Below are positions 34,480 to 43,308 of a stretch of DNA of 64,000 nt, piece by piece (the first letter of the stretch is position 1; every line of letters begins with the position of its first letter). Position numbers and translations under genes: made by a program. The DNA is taken from positions 558,001 through 622,000 of the forward strand of contig NZ_CP163443.1 in the NCBI RefSeq assembly GCF_041053055.1, written 5' to 3'. This stretch comes from Streptomyces sp. R41 (GTDB lineage Bacteria > Actinomycetota > Actinomycetes > Streptomycetales > Streptomycetaceae). The notes beneath the pieces are model-generated. The model was not told where the DNA came from, searched no databases, and saw only the letters and a program-made list of their open reading frames with translations.

Positions 34480-36313
34480 GCGACACCTCCGGCGCGTACA
34501 TCTCCATCCAGAGCGCCAGGTCGAGGGTCCGTTCGAGGCCGCGCCGCGACGCCTGCGTGATCTGCGGGGTGTCGCGGTCGGCGGCCCGGCGGACCCTTTC
34601 GCGGTCGACGAGGTCGAAGACCGGGTGCGAGGGGCGGGTCAGCAGGTCTTTGACATGCTCCTGGAGGGCGATCGCGTACTTGGGGTCCTGGGTGGACGGA
34701 TAGGGGCTCTTGACCCTGTCGTACACGGACTTCGGGATCAGGTCCGCGGTCGCCTCCCGCAGCAGGCTCTTCTCCCGGCCGTCGAAGGACTTCAGGGACC
34801 AGGGCGTGTTGTAGACGTACTCGACGAGCCGGTGGTCGCAGAACGGCACCCGGACCTCCAGGCCGACGGCCATGCTCGCGCGGTCCTTGCGGTCGAGCAG
34901 GATGCGCACGAAGCGGGTCAGGTGGAGGTGGCAGATGCGACGCATGCGGTATTCGAAGTCGCTCTCGCCGTCGAGGCGCTGGATGCCGGCGACGGCCGTG
35001 CGGTAGCCCTCGGCGATGTACGACTCCAGGTCCAGCGTCTTGGCGACGTCCGATCGCAGTACGTCGGAGTCGTCGCCGAAGTGCTGTCCGAACCGCACGA
35101 GCCAGGGGAAGGTGTCGGCGCGGCGGGCCTCCTCGTCGAAGAACTGCAGGTAGCCGCCGAAGACCTCGTCCGCCGACTCCCCGGAGAGCGCGACCGTGGA
35201 GTGCTCGCGGATGGCCTGGAACAGCAGGTACAGCGAGGCGTCCATGTCGCCGAAGCCCATGGGGAGGTCGCGGGCGCGGATCATCTTCGCCCGTACGTCC
35301 GGATCGGCGAGGGCGTGCGAGTCGAGGACGATGTCCTGGTGGTCGGTGCGGGAGGCGCGGGCCACGTCGTGCACGAAGGGCGCGTCGGGCGTGCCGCGCA
35401 GTTCGTCGGCGACGAAGTGGTCGGTCCGGCCGACGAAGTCCACGGCGAAGCTGCGGACCTTCTCGCCGTGCTCGGCGAGCTGCCGGGCCGCCAGCGCGGT
35501 CATGGCGGAGGAGTCGAGGCCTCCGGAGAGCAGGGTGCAGCGCGGCACATCGGCGATGAGCTGGCGGCGCACGATGTCGTCGAGGAGCGAGCGGACGGTG
35601 GCGATGGAGTAGTCGCGGTCGTCGGTGTGCGGCCGGGTCTCCAGCTGCCAGTAGACATGGCGGCGCAGGCCGCTGCGGTCGACGGTGACGACGGTGCCGG
35701 GCTCGACCTCGTGCATGCCGTCCCACACGGCGTGCCGGGGTGTCTTGACCAGGGCGAACAGCTCTCGCAGGCCGTCGAGGCGGACCCGGGCTCCGGCCTG
35801 CGGGTTGGCCAGGATCGCCTTGGGCTCGGAGCCGAACAGGATGCCGTCGGGGGTCGGGTAGTAGTAGAAGGGCTTGATGCCCATGCGGTCGCGGATCATC
35901 ACCAGCTTGTCGTGGCGGCCGTCCCAGACGGCGAACGCGTACATGCCGTTGAGCCGCTCGGGGAGCTGCTCGCCCCATTCGAGGTATCCGCGCAGGACGA
36001 CCTCGGTGTCGGAGTCGGTGGAGAAGCGGTGCCCGCGGTCGGACAGCTCGCGGCGCAGCTGGGTGAAGTTGTAGGTCTCCCCCGAGTAGACGAGCGCGAC
36101 CGTGCCGTCCGGCGTCTCGGCGGTCATCGGCTGACGCCCGCCGGGCAGGTCGATGATGGCGAGCCTGCGGTGTCCAAGGGCCGCGGGACCGTCGACCCAG
36201 GTGCCCCGGTCGTCGGGTCCCCGGCAGGACATCGTCTCGGTCATTGCATCCAATGTCCCGGTCTCGGTGCGCAGGTCGCGGTCGAAGGAGACCCAGCCGG
36301 TGATGCCGCACAT
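34472..36313 (-). CDS. asnB: Asparagine synthase (glutamine-hydrolysing)
   Basis: 613 residues, the usual length. The N-terminal glutaminase has the nucleophilic Cys2 (MCGITGW), RGPDDRG and GHRRLAIIDL. The synthetase domain has the pyrophosphate loop LLSGGLDSSA (263-269). It makes asparagine from aspartate, glutamine and ATP. GGGAGG is 7 bases before the ATG. Streptomyces usually carry several AsnB-like genes, some for antibiotic biosynthesis or stress; this copy lies next to a GltB-like protein gene and arginine deiminase, giving an amino-nitrogen block. No operon partner directly follows. Confidence 0.92.
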   Translation of the reverse strand: MCGITGWVSFDRDLRTETGTLDAMTETMSCRGPDDRGTWVDGPAALGHRRLAIIDLPGGRQPMTAETPDGTVALVYSGETYNFTQLRRELSDRGHRFSTDSDTEVVLRGYLEWGEQLPERLNGMYAFAVWDGRHDKLVMIRDRMGIKPFYYYPTPDGILFGSEPKAILANPQAGARVRLDGLRELFALVKTPRHAVWDGMHEVEPGTVVTVDRSGLRRHVYWQLETRPHTDDRDYSIATVRSLLDDIVRRQLIADVPRCTLLSGGLDSSAMTALAARQLAEHGEKVRSFAVDFVGRTDHFVADELRGTPDAPFVHDVARASRTDHQDIVLDSHALADPDVRAKMIRARDLPMGFGDMDASLYLLFQAIREHSTVALSGESADEVFGGYLQFFDEEARRADTFPWLVRFGQHFGDDSDVLRSDVAKTLDLESYIAEGYRTAVAGIQRLDGESDFEYRMRRICHLHLTRFVRILLDRKDRASMAVGLEVRVPFCDHRLVEYVYNTPWSLKSFDGREKSLLREATADLIPKSVYDRVKSPYPSTQDPKYAIALQEHVKDLLTRPSHPVFDLVDRERVRRAADRDTPQITQASRRGLERTLDLALWMEMYAPEVSLS

Positions 36314-36559
36314 GCGTTACCTCCCGCGTCCGGTTCGCCTGGAGCGCGGCGCCGACCTGCGGTTTTCAGGGGCGCGCGATCGCTTCCGCAAAACCAGTTG
36401 TATCTAGCAGCTATACGACAAGGCTGTTTCATGCGCGGAGGGCCGTCAACACGTACGTAATCTGCCCGGCCCAGCCACCCCCACCGTTTCGGGCGCGCTT
36501 TGCCCGCGCCGGACCCGCGGATTCCGCTGGTGCCCGGCCTCCGTCAGCAGGAATCGGCC

Positions 36560-38245
36560 ATGGGCAAAGACTTGCTCAACATCCGGCTACGTCCCTGGGC
36601 CGTCCGGGGCCACTCGAGCGGCGCGCCCGCGATCGCCCATCTCCTCGCCGTGGGTTTGACTCATGGTGTGCGCCGGATGCTCTTGCTGCTGCTCGTCGCC
36701 CTCGGCGCGGCCGGGGCGCTGGTCCTGGTGTGCGCCGTCTCGCCGTGGTGGTGGTTCGCGGCGGGTCTCCTGCTGACGCTGACCATGCTCGGCGTATGGG
36801 ACCTGGTGCAGCGCCGCCACTCGGTGCTGCGGAACTATCCGCTGCTCGGCCACCTCCGCTTCCTCATGGAGGCGCTGCGCCCGGAGCTGCAGCAGTACTT
36901 CGTCGAGCGGAACTACGACGGACGCCCGTACGACCGCGAGGTGCGCAGCATCGTGTACGAGCGTGCCAAGGGTGTCGAGGCAGAGGAGCCGTTCGGCACC
37001 GAGCGGGACGTGTACCAGGACGGGTACGAGTTCCTGCAGCCGTCGATGCTCCCGGTCGAGGTGCCTCGGGAGCCGCCCGTGGTCCGCGTCGGAGGTCCCG
37101 ACTGCACCCAGCCGTACGACATGGCCCTGCTCAACGTCTCCGCGATGAGCTTCGGGTCGCTGTCGTCGAACGCGATCCTGGCGCTCAACAGGGGTGCGGC
37201 GCTGGGCGGTTTCGCGCAGGACACCGGCGAGGGCGGCCTGTCGGAGTACCACTTGCGGGGCGGCGGCGACCTGATCTGGGAGATCGGCACGGGGTACTTC
37301 GGCTGCCGCACTCCCGAAGGGGGCTTCGACGCACGGGAGTTCGCGGACAAGGCCGCGCTGCCGGAGGTCAAGTGCGTGTCGCTGAAGCTCTCCCAGGGAG
37401 CGAAGGCCGGCTTCGGCGGAGTCCTGCCCGGCGCCAAGGTGAACGCCGAGATCGCCCGGGCGCGCGACGTCCCGGAGGGCAGGACGGTGATCTCACCGCC
37501 GTACCACCGCGAATTCTCGACCCCGCGGGACATGGTGCGATTCCTCGCCCGTATGCGGGAGTTGGCAGACGGCAAGCCGACCGGTTTCAAGCTCTGCGTC
37601 GGCTCGCGCCGCCAGTTCCTCGCGGTCTGCAAGGCGATGCTCGCCGAGGGCGTCACGCCCGATTTCATCGTGGTCGACGGCTCGGAGGGCGGTACCGGGG
37701 CCGCGCCGCTGGAGTTCGCCGACAATCTCGGTACGCCACTCACCGAGGGGCTGATCACGGTGCACAACGCGCTGGTCGGTACGGGGCTGCGGGACCGGGT
37801 GCGGATCGGCGCGAGCGGCAAGGTCGCCATCGGTTCGGACATCGTCAAGCGGCTGGTGCAGGGCGCGGACTACACGAACGCGGCCCGCGCGATGATGTTC
37901 GCCGTGGGCTGTCTCCAGGCCCAGCGCTGCCACACGAACCGATGCCCGGTGGGCGTCACGACACAGGACCCGCGCCGGGTCCGCGCCCTGGACGTGGCCG
38001 ACAAGTCCGAGCGCGTGCACCGCTACCAGCGGGCGACGGTACGCAGCGCGAGCCAGATCATGGCCGCCATGGGGGTACGGGATCCGGGCGAGCTCGGGCC
38101 TCACCAGTTGCTCCGGCGTACGGACCCGACGACCGTCCGGCCGTACGCGGAACTCTACGAGTGGCTCGCGCCCGGCATCCTCCTCCAGGAGCCGCCCGCC
38201 TCCTGGGACGCGGACTGGGCCGCCGCCGATCCGGACGCCTTCTGA
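36560..38245 (+). CDS. FMN-binding glutamate-synthase-family protein, membrane-anchored
   Basis: 561 residues from the ATG at 36560. Two adjacent hydrophobic segments (about 35-80) form an N-terminal membrane anchor absent from classical GltB. The rest is the FMN/TIM-barrel synthase domain: ALLNVSAMSFGSLSSNAI, QDTGEGGLSEYH, IVVDGSEGGTGAAP, and the 3Fe-4S cysteines in GCLQAQRCHTNRCPVG. It lacks the glutaminase domain, so it cannot make glutamate from glutamine alone; it may use free ammonia or do another flavin reaction. The gene ends 3 bases from the convergent arginine deiminase gene. Role unproven. Confidence 0.83.
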   Translation: MGKDLLNIRLRPWAVRGHSSGAPAIAHLLAVGLTHGVRRMLLLLLVALGAAGALVLVCAVSPWWWFAAGLLLTLTMLGVWDLVQRRHSVLRNYPLLGHLRFLMEALRPELQQYFVERNYDGRPYDREVRSIVYERAKGVEAEEPFGTERDVYQDGYEFLQPSMLPVEVPREPPVVRVGGPDCTQPYDMALLNVSAMSFGSLSSNAILALNRGAALGGFAQDTGEGGLSEYHLRGGGDLIWEIGTGYFGCRTPEGGFDAREFADKAALPEVKCVSLKLSQGAKAGFGGVLPGAKVNAEIARARDVPEGRTVISPPYHREFSTPRDMVRFLARMRELADGKPTGFKLCVGSRRQFLAVCKAMLAEGVTPDFIVVDGSEGGTGAAPLEFADNLGTPLTEGLITVHNALVGTGLRDRVRIGASGKVAIGSDIVKRLVQGADYTNAARAMMFAVGCLQAQRCHTNRCPVGVTTQDPRRVRALDVADKSERVHRYQRATVRSASQIMAAMGVRDPGELGPHQLLRRTDPTTVRPYAELYEWLAPGILLQEPPASWDADWAAADPDAF

Positions 38246-38248
38246 GGG

Positions 38249-39511
38249 TCAGAAGCCGACGGGGTCGCGCACGATGGGGCAGGTCATGCAGTGACCGCCG
38301 CCCCTGCCTCGCCCGAGTTCGGCGCCGACGATGGTGATGACCTCGATCCCGGCCTTCAGCAGCAGGGTGTTGGTCTGGGTGTTGCGGTCGTAGGTGAACA
38401 CCACACCCGGTTCCAGGGCGACGGCGTTGTTGCCGCTGTCCCACTGCTGCCGCTCGGAGGCGTACACGTCGCCGCCCGTCTCGACGACCCGCAGTTCGGG
38501 GAGGCCGAGCGCCTTGGCGACGACGTCGGTGAAGGGGCGCGAACCCTCGTCGGTGAGTTCGATGCCGGGCGCCTTGTCGCTCGGCCGGAGGGAGAAGGTG
38601 TGCACCGCGTTCATGATGGTCGGGTAGAGGGTGACCAGGTCGCGGTCGGCGAAGGTGAAGACGGTGTCGAGATGCATCGCGGAGCGCAGCTTCGGCATGC
38701 CCGCGACGACGACGTGCTCGGCCGCCCCGTCGCGGAACAGCGCGGCCGCGACCTGTGTGATGGCCTGGCGTGAGGTGCGCTCGCTCATGCCCATGAGCAC
38801 GATCCCGTTGCCCACCGGCATGATGTCGCCGCCCTCGAACGTGGCCTGGCCCCAGTCCAGTTCGGGGTCGCCCCACCACACGGTGGAGCCCGCGAAGTCC
38901 GGATGGAAGGTGTAGATCGCCTTCATCAGCAGCGTCTCGTCGTGCCGGGCGGGCCAGTAGAGCGGGTTGAGCGTGAGGCCGCCGTACAGCCAGCACGTCG
39001 TGTCGCGGGTGTAGAGGGTGTTGGGCAGCGGCGGCATCAGGTATTCGCGTACGCCGGTCGACTCGCGGGCCAGCGCGAGATAGCCGGAGCGGAACTCCTC
39101 CGGCAGGTCGGCGGTGGCCAGACCGCCGATCAAGTACTCGGCGAGCCGGGAGGGTTCGAGGGACTCCAGAAAGGCCCGGGTGTCGTCGATGAGTCCGAGT
39201 CCGACCTCGTTCGCGATGATCTTCCGGTCCAGGAGCCAGTCCCTGGCCGCCGGGAGCGCCATCGTCTGGGCGAGCAGGTCGTGCAGTTCCACCACCTCCA
39301 CGCCCCGCTCGCGCAGCTTGTTGACGAAGTCGGCGTGGTCGCGCTGCGCGTTCTCCACCCACATGACGTCGTCGAAGAGCAGGTCGTCGGAGTTGGTGGG
39401 GGTGAGCCGGCGGTGCGCGAGGCCGGGTGCGCAGACCAGCACCTTGCGCAGCCTGCCGACCTCGGAGTGGACGCCGTACGCCGGACGGCTCGTGGTGTCT
39501 TGGCTGGTCAC
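38249..39511 (-). CDS. arcA: Arginine deiminase
   Basis: 420 residues. N-terminal [17 protein letters not shown], substrate region [29 protein letters not shown], and C-terminal [14 protein letters not shown] with the catalytic Cys408. It hydrolyses arginine to citrulline and ammonia, giving ATP via carbamoyl phosphate when the whole ADI pathway is present. GTG start with AAAGG 6 bases upstream. The antiporter gene is 36 bases upstream in the same operon, but arcB (ornithine carbamoyltransferase) and arcC (carbamate kinase) are not in the window, so it may serve ammonia/acid balance or supply citrulline. Confidence 0.95.
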   Translation of the reverse strand: MTSQDTTSRPAYGVHSEVGRLRKVLVCAPGLAHRRLTPTNSDDLLFDDVMWVENAQRDHADFVNKLRERGVEVVELHDLLAQTMALPAARDWLLDRKIIANEVGLGLIDDTRAFLESLEPSRLAEYLIGGLATADLPEEFRSGYLALARESTGVREYLMPPLPNTLYTRDTTCWLYGGLTLNPLYWPARHDETLLMKAIYTFHPDFAGSTVWWGDPELDWGQATFEGGDIMPVGNGIVLMGMSERTSRQAITQVAAALFRDGAAEHVVVAGMPKLRSAMHLDTVFTFADRDLVTLYPTIMNAVHTFSLRPSDKAPGIELTDEGSRPFTDVVAKALGLPELRVVETGGDVYASERQQWDSGNNAVALEPGVVFTYDRNTQTNTLLLKAGIEVITIVGAELGRGRGGGHCMTCPIVRDPVGF

Positions 39512-39547
39512 GGTGTGCCTTTCTCCGGGGCAGACAGATCGGACGGA

Positions 39548-40966
39548 TCAGAGGCTGATCCAGCCCAGCGCCAGGGCGACGATCCCCAGGACCGCGCCCG
39601 CGATCGAGACGACGAGGATGACGTGTTCACGGGGCGAGAACAGCCGTCTGTCCTGCTCGCGCCGGGCCATCACGAACAGGACCGTGGCAGGCGCGTAGAT
39701 GATGAAGGAGACGAGGATGTACTTCAGCCCTGCGGCGTAGATGAGGAACGCGGTGTAGACGGTGGCGAGTACGGCGATGACGAGGTCTTTGCCGAGGCTC
39801 CCCCGCGCGATCTTCACGGCGAAGGCCGCCGCCAGCAGGAACGGGATCAGCGTCAGCGCACTGGTCAGATCCAGCGCGAAGTTGAACGCGTCGTCCGAGA
39901 ACAGCGTGACGACCAGTACGACTTGGCTGAGCAGCGTCGTCATCACCAGCGCGGGCACGGGCACGTCCGCCGCCGTGGAGCGGCCGAGGAAGCGGGGCAT
40001 GTCCTCGTCCTTGGCGGCGACGAACAGCACTTCGGCCGCCATCAACGTCCAGGCGAGATAGGCGCCGAGGACCGAGATGATCAGCCCGACGCTGACGAAG
40101 ACCTTGCCCCAGGTGCCTACAGCGCTTTCCAGTACTCCGGCCATGGAAGGTTGCCGCAGCTCGGCGATCTCGCTCATCGGCATCAGTCCGTACGACACGA
40201 TCGTGACCGAGGCGAAGATGGCGAAGACGCTCAGGAAGCCGAGCAGGGTCGCCCGGCCCACGTCCTCGCGGCGCCTGGCGTGCCGCGAGTAGACGCTCGC
40301 GCCCTCGACTCCGAGGAACACGAAGACCGTGGCCAGCATGGTGCCCTTGACCTGTTGGAAGAGGGATCCGGCGTAGTCGGCGCCGCCGAAGTTGTCGGCG
40401 AAGACCTGCGGTTTCAGATAGAAGAGCGCCAGGATCACGAAGACGAGGATCGGCACGATCTTGGCCACGGTGACGATCCGGTTGATGGCCGCGGCCTCCT
40501 TCACCCCTCTGCGGATGAGGAAGAAGAACGCCCACAGGCCGACCGAGGAGAGCACCACCGCGAGGACGGTGTCCCCGTCGCCGAGCGCGGGTGCGATCGC
40601 CCCGATGGTCGACATGATGAGCACCCAGTACGTCACGTTGCCGACACAGGCGCTGGCCCAGTAGCCGAACGCCGAGAAGAAGCCCAGGTACTCCCCGAAG
40701 CCCGCCTTCGCGTACGCGTAGACGCCCGCGTCGAGGTCGGGTCTGGCAATCGCCAGCCGCTGGAAGACGAAGGCGAGCATCAGCATGCCGGTACCGGCGA
40801 CGGCCCAGGCGATCAGAGCGCCGGCCACACCCGTCTCCTGGGCGAAGCGCCGCGGCAGGGAGAAGACCCCGGCCCCGACCATCGAGCCGACGACCATCAT
40901 GGTGAGCGTCAGCAGCGTCAGCTTGGCGGCCGGCGGCGCCTGAGTTTCCGTGTCGGCCTGCGTCAT
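39548..40966 (-). CDS. APC-family amino acid antiporter (arginine/ornithine type)
   Basis: 472 residues, 12 or more helices. Start chosen at ATG 40966 (AGGAC upstream). Signature VGSMVGAGVFSLPRRFAQET at helix 1 is that of basic amino acid/polyamine antiporters (ArcD-like), and AVAGTGMLMLAFVFQRLAIARPDLDAG and FGYWASACVGNVTYWVLI follow. Probably exchanges arginine for ornithine or citrulline, feeding the deiminase encoded next. The divergent baeRF gene lies upstream. Start region further upstream reads as non-coding. Confidence 0.87.
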   Translation of the reverse strand: MTQADTETQAPPAAKLTLLTLTMMVVGSMVGAGVFSLPRRFAQETGVAGALIAWAVAGTGMLMLAFVFQRLAIARPDLDAGVYAYAKAGFGEYLGFFSAFGYWASACVGNVTYWVLIMSTIGAIAPALGDGDTVLAVVLSSVGLWAFFFLIRRGVKEAAAINRIVTVAKIVPILVFVILALFYLKPQVFADNFGGADYAGSLFQQVKGTMLATVFVFLGVEGASVYSRHARRREDVGRATLLGFLSVFAIFASVTIVSYGLMPMSEIAELRQPSMAGVLESAVGTWGKVFVSVGLIISVLGAYLAWTLMAAEVLFVAAKDEDMPRFLGRSTAADVPVPALVMTTLLSQVVLVVTLFSDDAFNFALDLTSALTLIPFLLAAAFAVKIARGSLGKDLVIAVLATVYTAFLIYAAGLKYILVSFIIYAPATVLFVMARREQDRRLFSPREHVILVVSIAGAVLGIVALALGWISL

Positions 40967-41097
40967 GGGCGTCCTACGGAGACGGGCATCGTCGTACGAC
41001 GACCACGATGCGGGGGAAAGCCATCTGGCGACCCGAGTGACACTAACAATCACTTGCCCCAAATGCCCGATAGGCGAATCGGTCCTATGGTGCTGGT

Positions 41098-42195
41098 ATG
41101 GAGCACGCACTCAGCCCCGCGACCCTCACCGAGCTGCGCAGGCCGCGGCCCTATCCGGCGGTGTCCGTGCTGACGCCGACACACCGCCGCGAACCCGACA
41201 ACGCACAGGATCCGGTCCGGCTCCGCAATGTCGTGGCCGAGGCCAAGAAGCAGCTGGAGGCCGACCCCTCGGTGACCCGCGAACGGCGTACTGATGTCGT
41301 CGAGCAGCTCGAGCGGGCCCTGGCCGAGGTCGATCTGGCGCACGCAGAGGACGGCCTCGCGATCTTCGCGGCGCCCGGCGAGCACCAGGTCTGGTCACTG
41401 GCCCGCACCGTGCCCGAGCGCGTGGTGCTCTCGGACACCTTCCTGACCCGCAACCTCGTCGCCGCACAGGCCTCGGAGCGCCCCTTCTGGGTCCTCGCGG
41501 TCTCGGCCGACCGGGTGACGCTGTGGAACGGTGGCGCCGGTCATGTCGTCGAGGACCACTCCGGTGGCTTCCCGCTGATCAGGGACCGCGAGAATTTCGA
41601 CGCGGAGCGCCAGGAGCAGATCGGCGACATGCCGAGCACCTTCCGGGACGAGGGCACCCGCCACTTTCTGCGCGACGCGGACACCGCCCTGACCGCGGTC
41701 CTGCGCGAGCAACCGCGGCCGCTGTACATCACGGGCGAGCAGGCCGCGCTCTCGACGCTCGACGAGGTCGGCACCGTCACCAAGGACGCCGTCCACATGC
41801 CGCACGGCGGTCTCGCGCACGGCACCCCCAACGCCGTGTGGCAGGCGGTCCAACCGATCATCGCCGCCGAGGAGCGCAAGAGCATCGACACGGTGAGCCG
41901 TGAGCTGGAGGCGGCCCGCGGCCGCAAGGCGTTCGCCGCCGGTGTCGACGAGGTCTGGCAGAACGCCTCCGACGGTCGCATCGGGCTCCTCGCGGTCGAG
42001 GAGAACTACCGCGTGACGGTCCGCGACGACGGAGGCGACCATCTGGTCCCGGCCGAGAGCGGTGATCTGGACGCCCGCGAGGACATCGTGGACGAGATCG
42101 TCGAGCGCTGCCTGGACACGGGCGCCGAGGTCCGATTCGTCCCCGACGGCAGCCTCGGGGACGCGAAAGGCATCGCCGGGGTACTGCGTTACTGA
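41098..42195 (+). CDS. baeRF (bacterial eRF1-like) family 3 protein
   Basis: 365 residues. The sequence pattern (PYPAVSVLTPTHRREPDNAQ ... AVSADRVTLWNGGAGHV ... ENFDAERQEQIGDMPSTF) is that of actinobacterial baeRF domain proteins, homologous to the eRF1/Pelota ribosome-factor domains and sometimes annotated as chemotaxis or hypothetical. Their exact function is not established; ribosome rescue has been proposed. No operon with arcD: the two genes are divergent with 131 bases between. The Gfo/Idh/MocA oxidoreductase starts 60 bases downstream. Confidence 0.7.
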   Translation: MEHALSPATLTELRRPRPYPAVSVLTPTHRREPDNAQDPVRLRNVVAEAKKQLEADPSVTRERRTDVVEQLERALAEVDLAHAEDGLAIFAAPGEHQVWSLARTVPERVVLSDTFLTRNLVAAQASERPFWVLAVSADRVTLWNGGAGHVVEDHSGGFPLIRDRENFDAERQEQIGDMPSTFRDEGTRHFLRDADTALTAVLREQPRPLYITGEQAALSTLDEVGTVTKDAVHMPHGGLAHGTPNAVWQAVQPIIAAEERKSIDTVSRELEAARGRKAFAAGVDEVWQNASDGRIGLLAVEENYRVTVRDDGGDHLVPAESGDLDAREDIVDEIVERCLDTGAEVRFVPDGSLGDAKGIAGVLRY

Positions 42196-42255
42196 TCTTT
42201 CCGGCCGACAATCGGACCACGGGGACCGATCTGTCGGCGGAAAGGTGCGGAGCGC

Positions 42256-43269
42256 GTGAGCGAGCTGTTGGGTGTGGCGGTCCTGGGTGCCGGACACATG
42301 GGTGCCGACCACATACGGCGAATCGACCAAGTGGTGAGCGGCGCCAGGGTCGCCACGGTGGCGGATCCCGACACCGGCCGGGCGAAGGACGCCGTGGCCG
42401 GCATCGACGGTGCCTCGGTCCACACGGAGGTGTCGGCCGCACTCGACGCGCCCGGCGTCCAGGCGGTGTTGATCGCCTCCCCCGGGCCCGCGCACGAGGA
42501 GGCGCTGCTCGCGGCGTTCGAGCGCGGTCTGCCCGTGCTGTGCGAGAAGCCTCTGGTGCCGGAGTCGGCCGGGGCGCTGCGCGTGGTGGAGGCCGAGGCA
42601 CGGCTCGGGCGGCGGCTGACGCAGGTCGGCTTCATGCGCCGGTACGACGCCGAGTATCAGCGTCTCAAGTCGCTGCTGGACAGCGGGCGGTTGGGCCGTC
42701 CGCTGATGCTGCACTGCACGCACCGCAATGTGTCGTCCCCGCCCGGCTTCACCTCGGCGATGCTCGTCAACAGTTCCGTCTCGCACGAGATCGACGCGGC
42801 GCGCTGGCTGCTGGGCCAGGAGCTCACGGCGGTGACCGTGCTCCGTCCGCAGCCGACCTCGCATGCCCCGGAGGGCCTGCTCGATCCCCAATTCGTGCTG
42901 TTCGAGACCGCGGACGGGACTCTGGTCGACGTCGAGGTCTTCGTCAACTCCGGCTTCGGCTACCAGGTGCGGTGCGAGGCGGTCTGCGAATCGGGGACCG
43001 CGCGGATCGGGGACGAGCACGCGATGGTGGTGACGACGGCGGACGGTGCGTTCGAGGACGTGGCCCAGGACTACCTCGTACGGTTCGCGGATGCCTACGA
43101 CCGCGAGGTGCAGGCATGGGTGGACGCCACCCGGGCGGGCCGCGTCACCGGGCCCAGCGTCTGGGACGGGTATGCGGCGTCCGCCGTCGCCGAGGCGGGG
43201 GTCCGGGCGCTGGAGAACGGCGGCCGGGTGACCGTCGAACTCGCGCCGCGCCCGGACCTGTACGCGTGA
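42256..43269 (+). CDS. Gfo/Idh/MocA-family NAD(P) oxidoreductase
   Basis: 337 residues. Rossmann motif [18 protein letters not shown] at the N-terminus, EKPLV at residue ~97 ([10 protein letters not shown]; the catalytic Lys98-Pro pair), and [15 protein letters not shown] with the conserved His. This pattern fits inositol/sugar dehydrogenases of this family. GTG start. No substrate marker or sugar transporter is adjacent. A hairpin ends the gene. Confidence 0.86.
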   Translation: MSELLGVAVLGAGHMGADHIRRIDQVVSGARVATVADPDTGRAKDAVAGIDGASVHTEVSAALDAPGVQAVLIASPGPAHEEALLAAFERGLPVLCEKPLVPESAGALRVVEAEARLGRRLTQVGFMRRYDAEYQRLKSLLDSGRLGRPLMLHCTHRNVSSPPGFTSAMLVNSSVSHEIDAARWLLGQELTAVTVLRPQPTSHAPEGLLDPQFVLFETADGTLVDVEVFVNSGFGYQVRCEAVCESGTARIGDEHAMVVTTADGAFEDVAQDYLVRFADAYDREVQAWVDATRAGRVTGPSVWDGYAASAVAEAGVRALENGGRVTVELAPRPDLYA

Positions 43270-43273
43270 ACCG

Positions 43274-43301
43274 CGACGGCGGGTGCTCGGACCCGCCGTC
43301 G
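43274..43301. terminator. Bidirectional terminator
   Basis: Perfect 11-bp stem (CGACGGCGGGT 43274-43284; ACCCGCCGTCG 43291-43301) with a 6-base loop, between the convergent oxidoreductase and phospholipase genes. Confidence 0.85.
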
Positions 43302-43308
43302 TACTGGG

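Noticed and set aside
36398..36430. TTGTATctagcagctATACGACAA as an operator upstream of asnB
   Set aside because: Arms match over only five bases and no -35/-10 pair fits; insufficient support.
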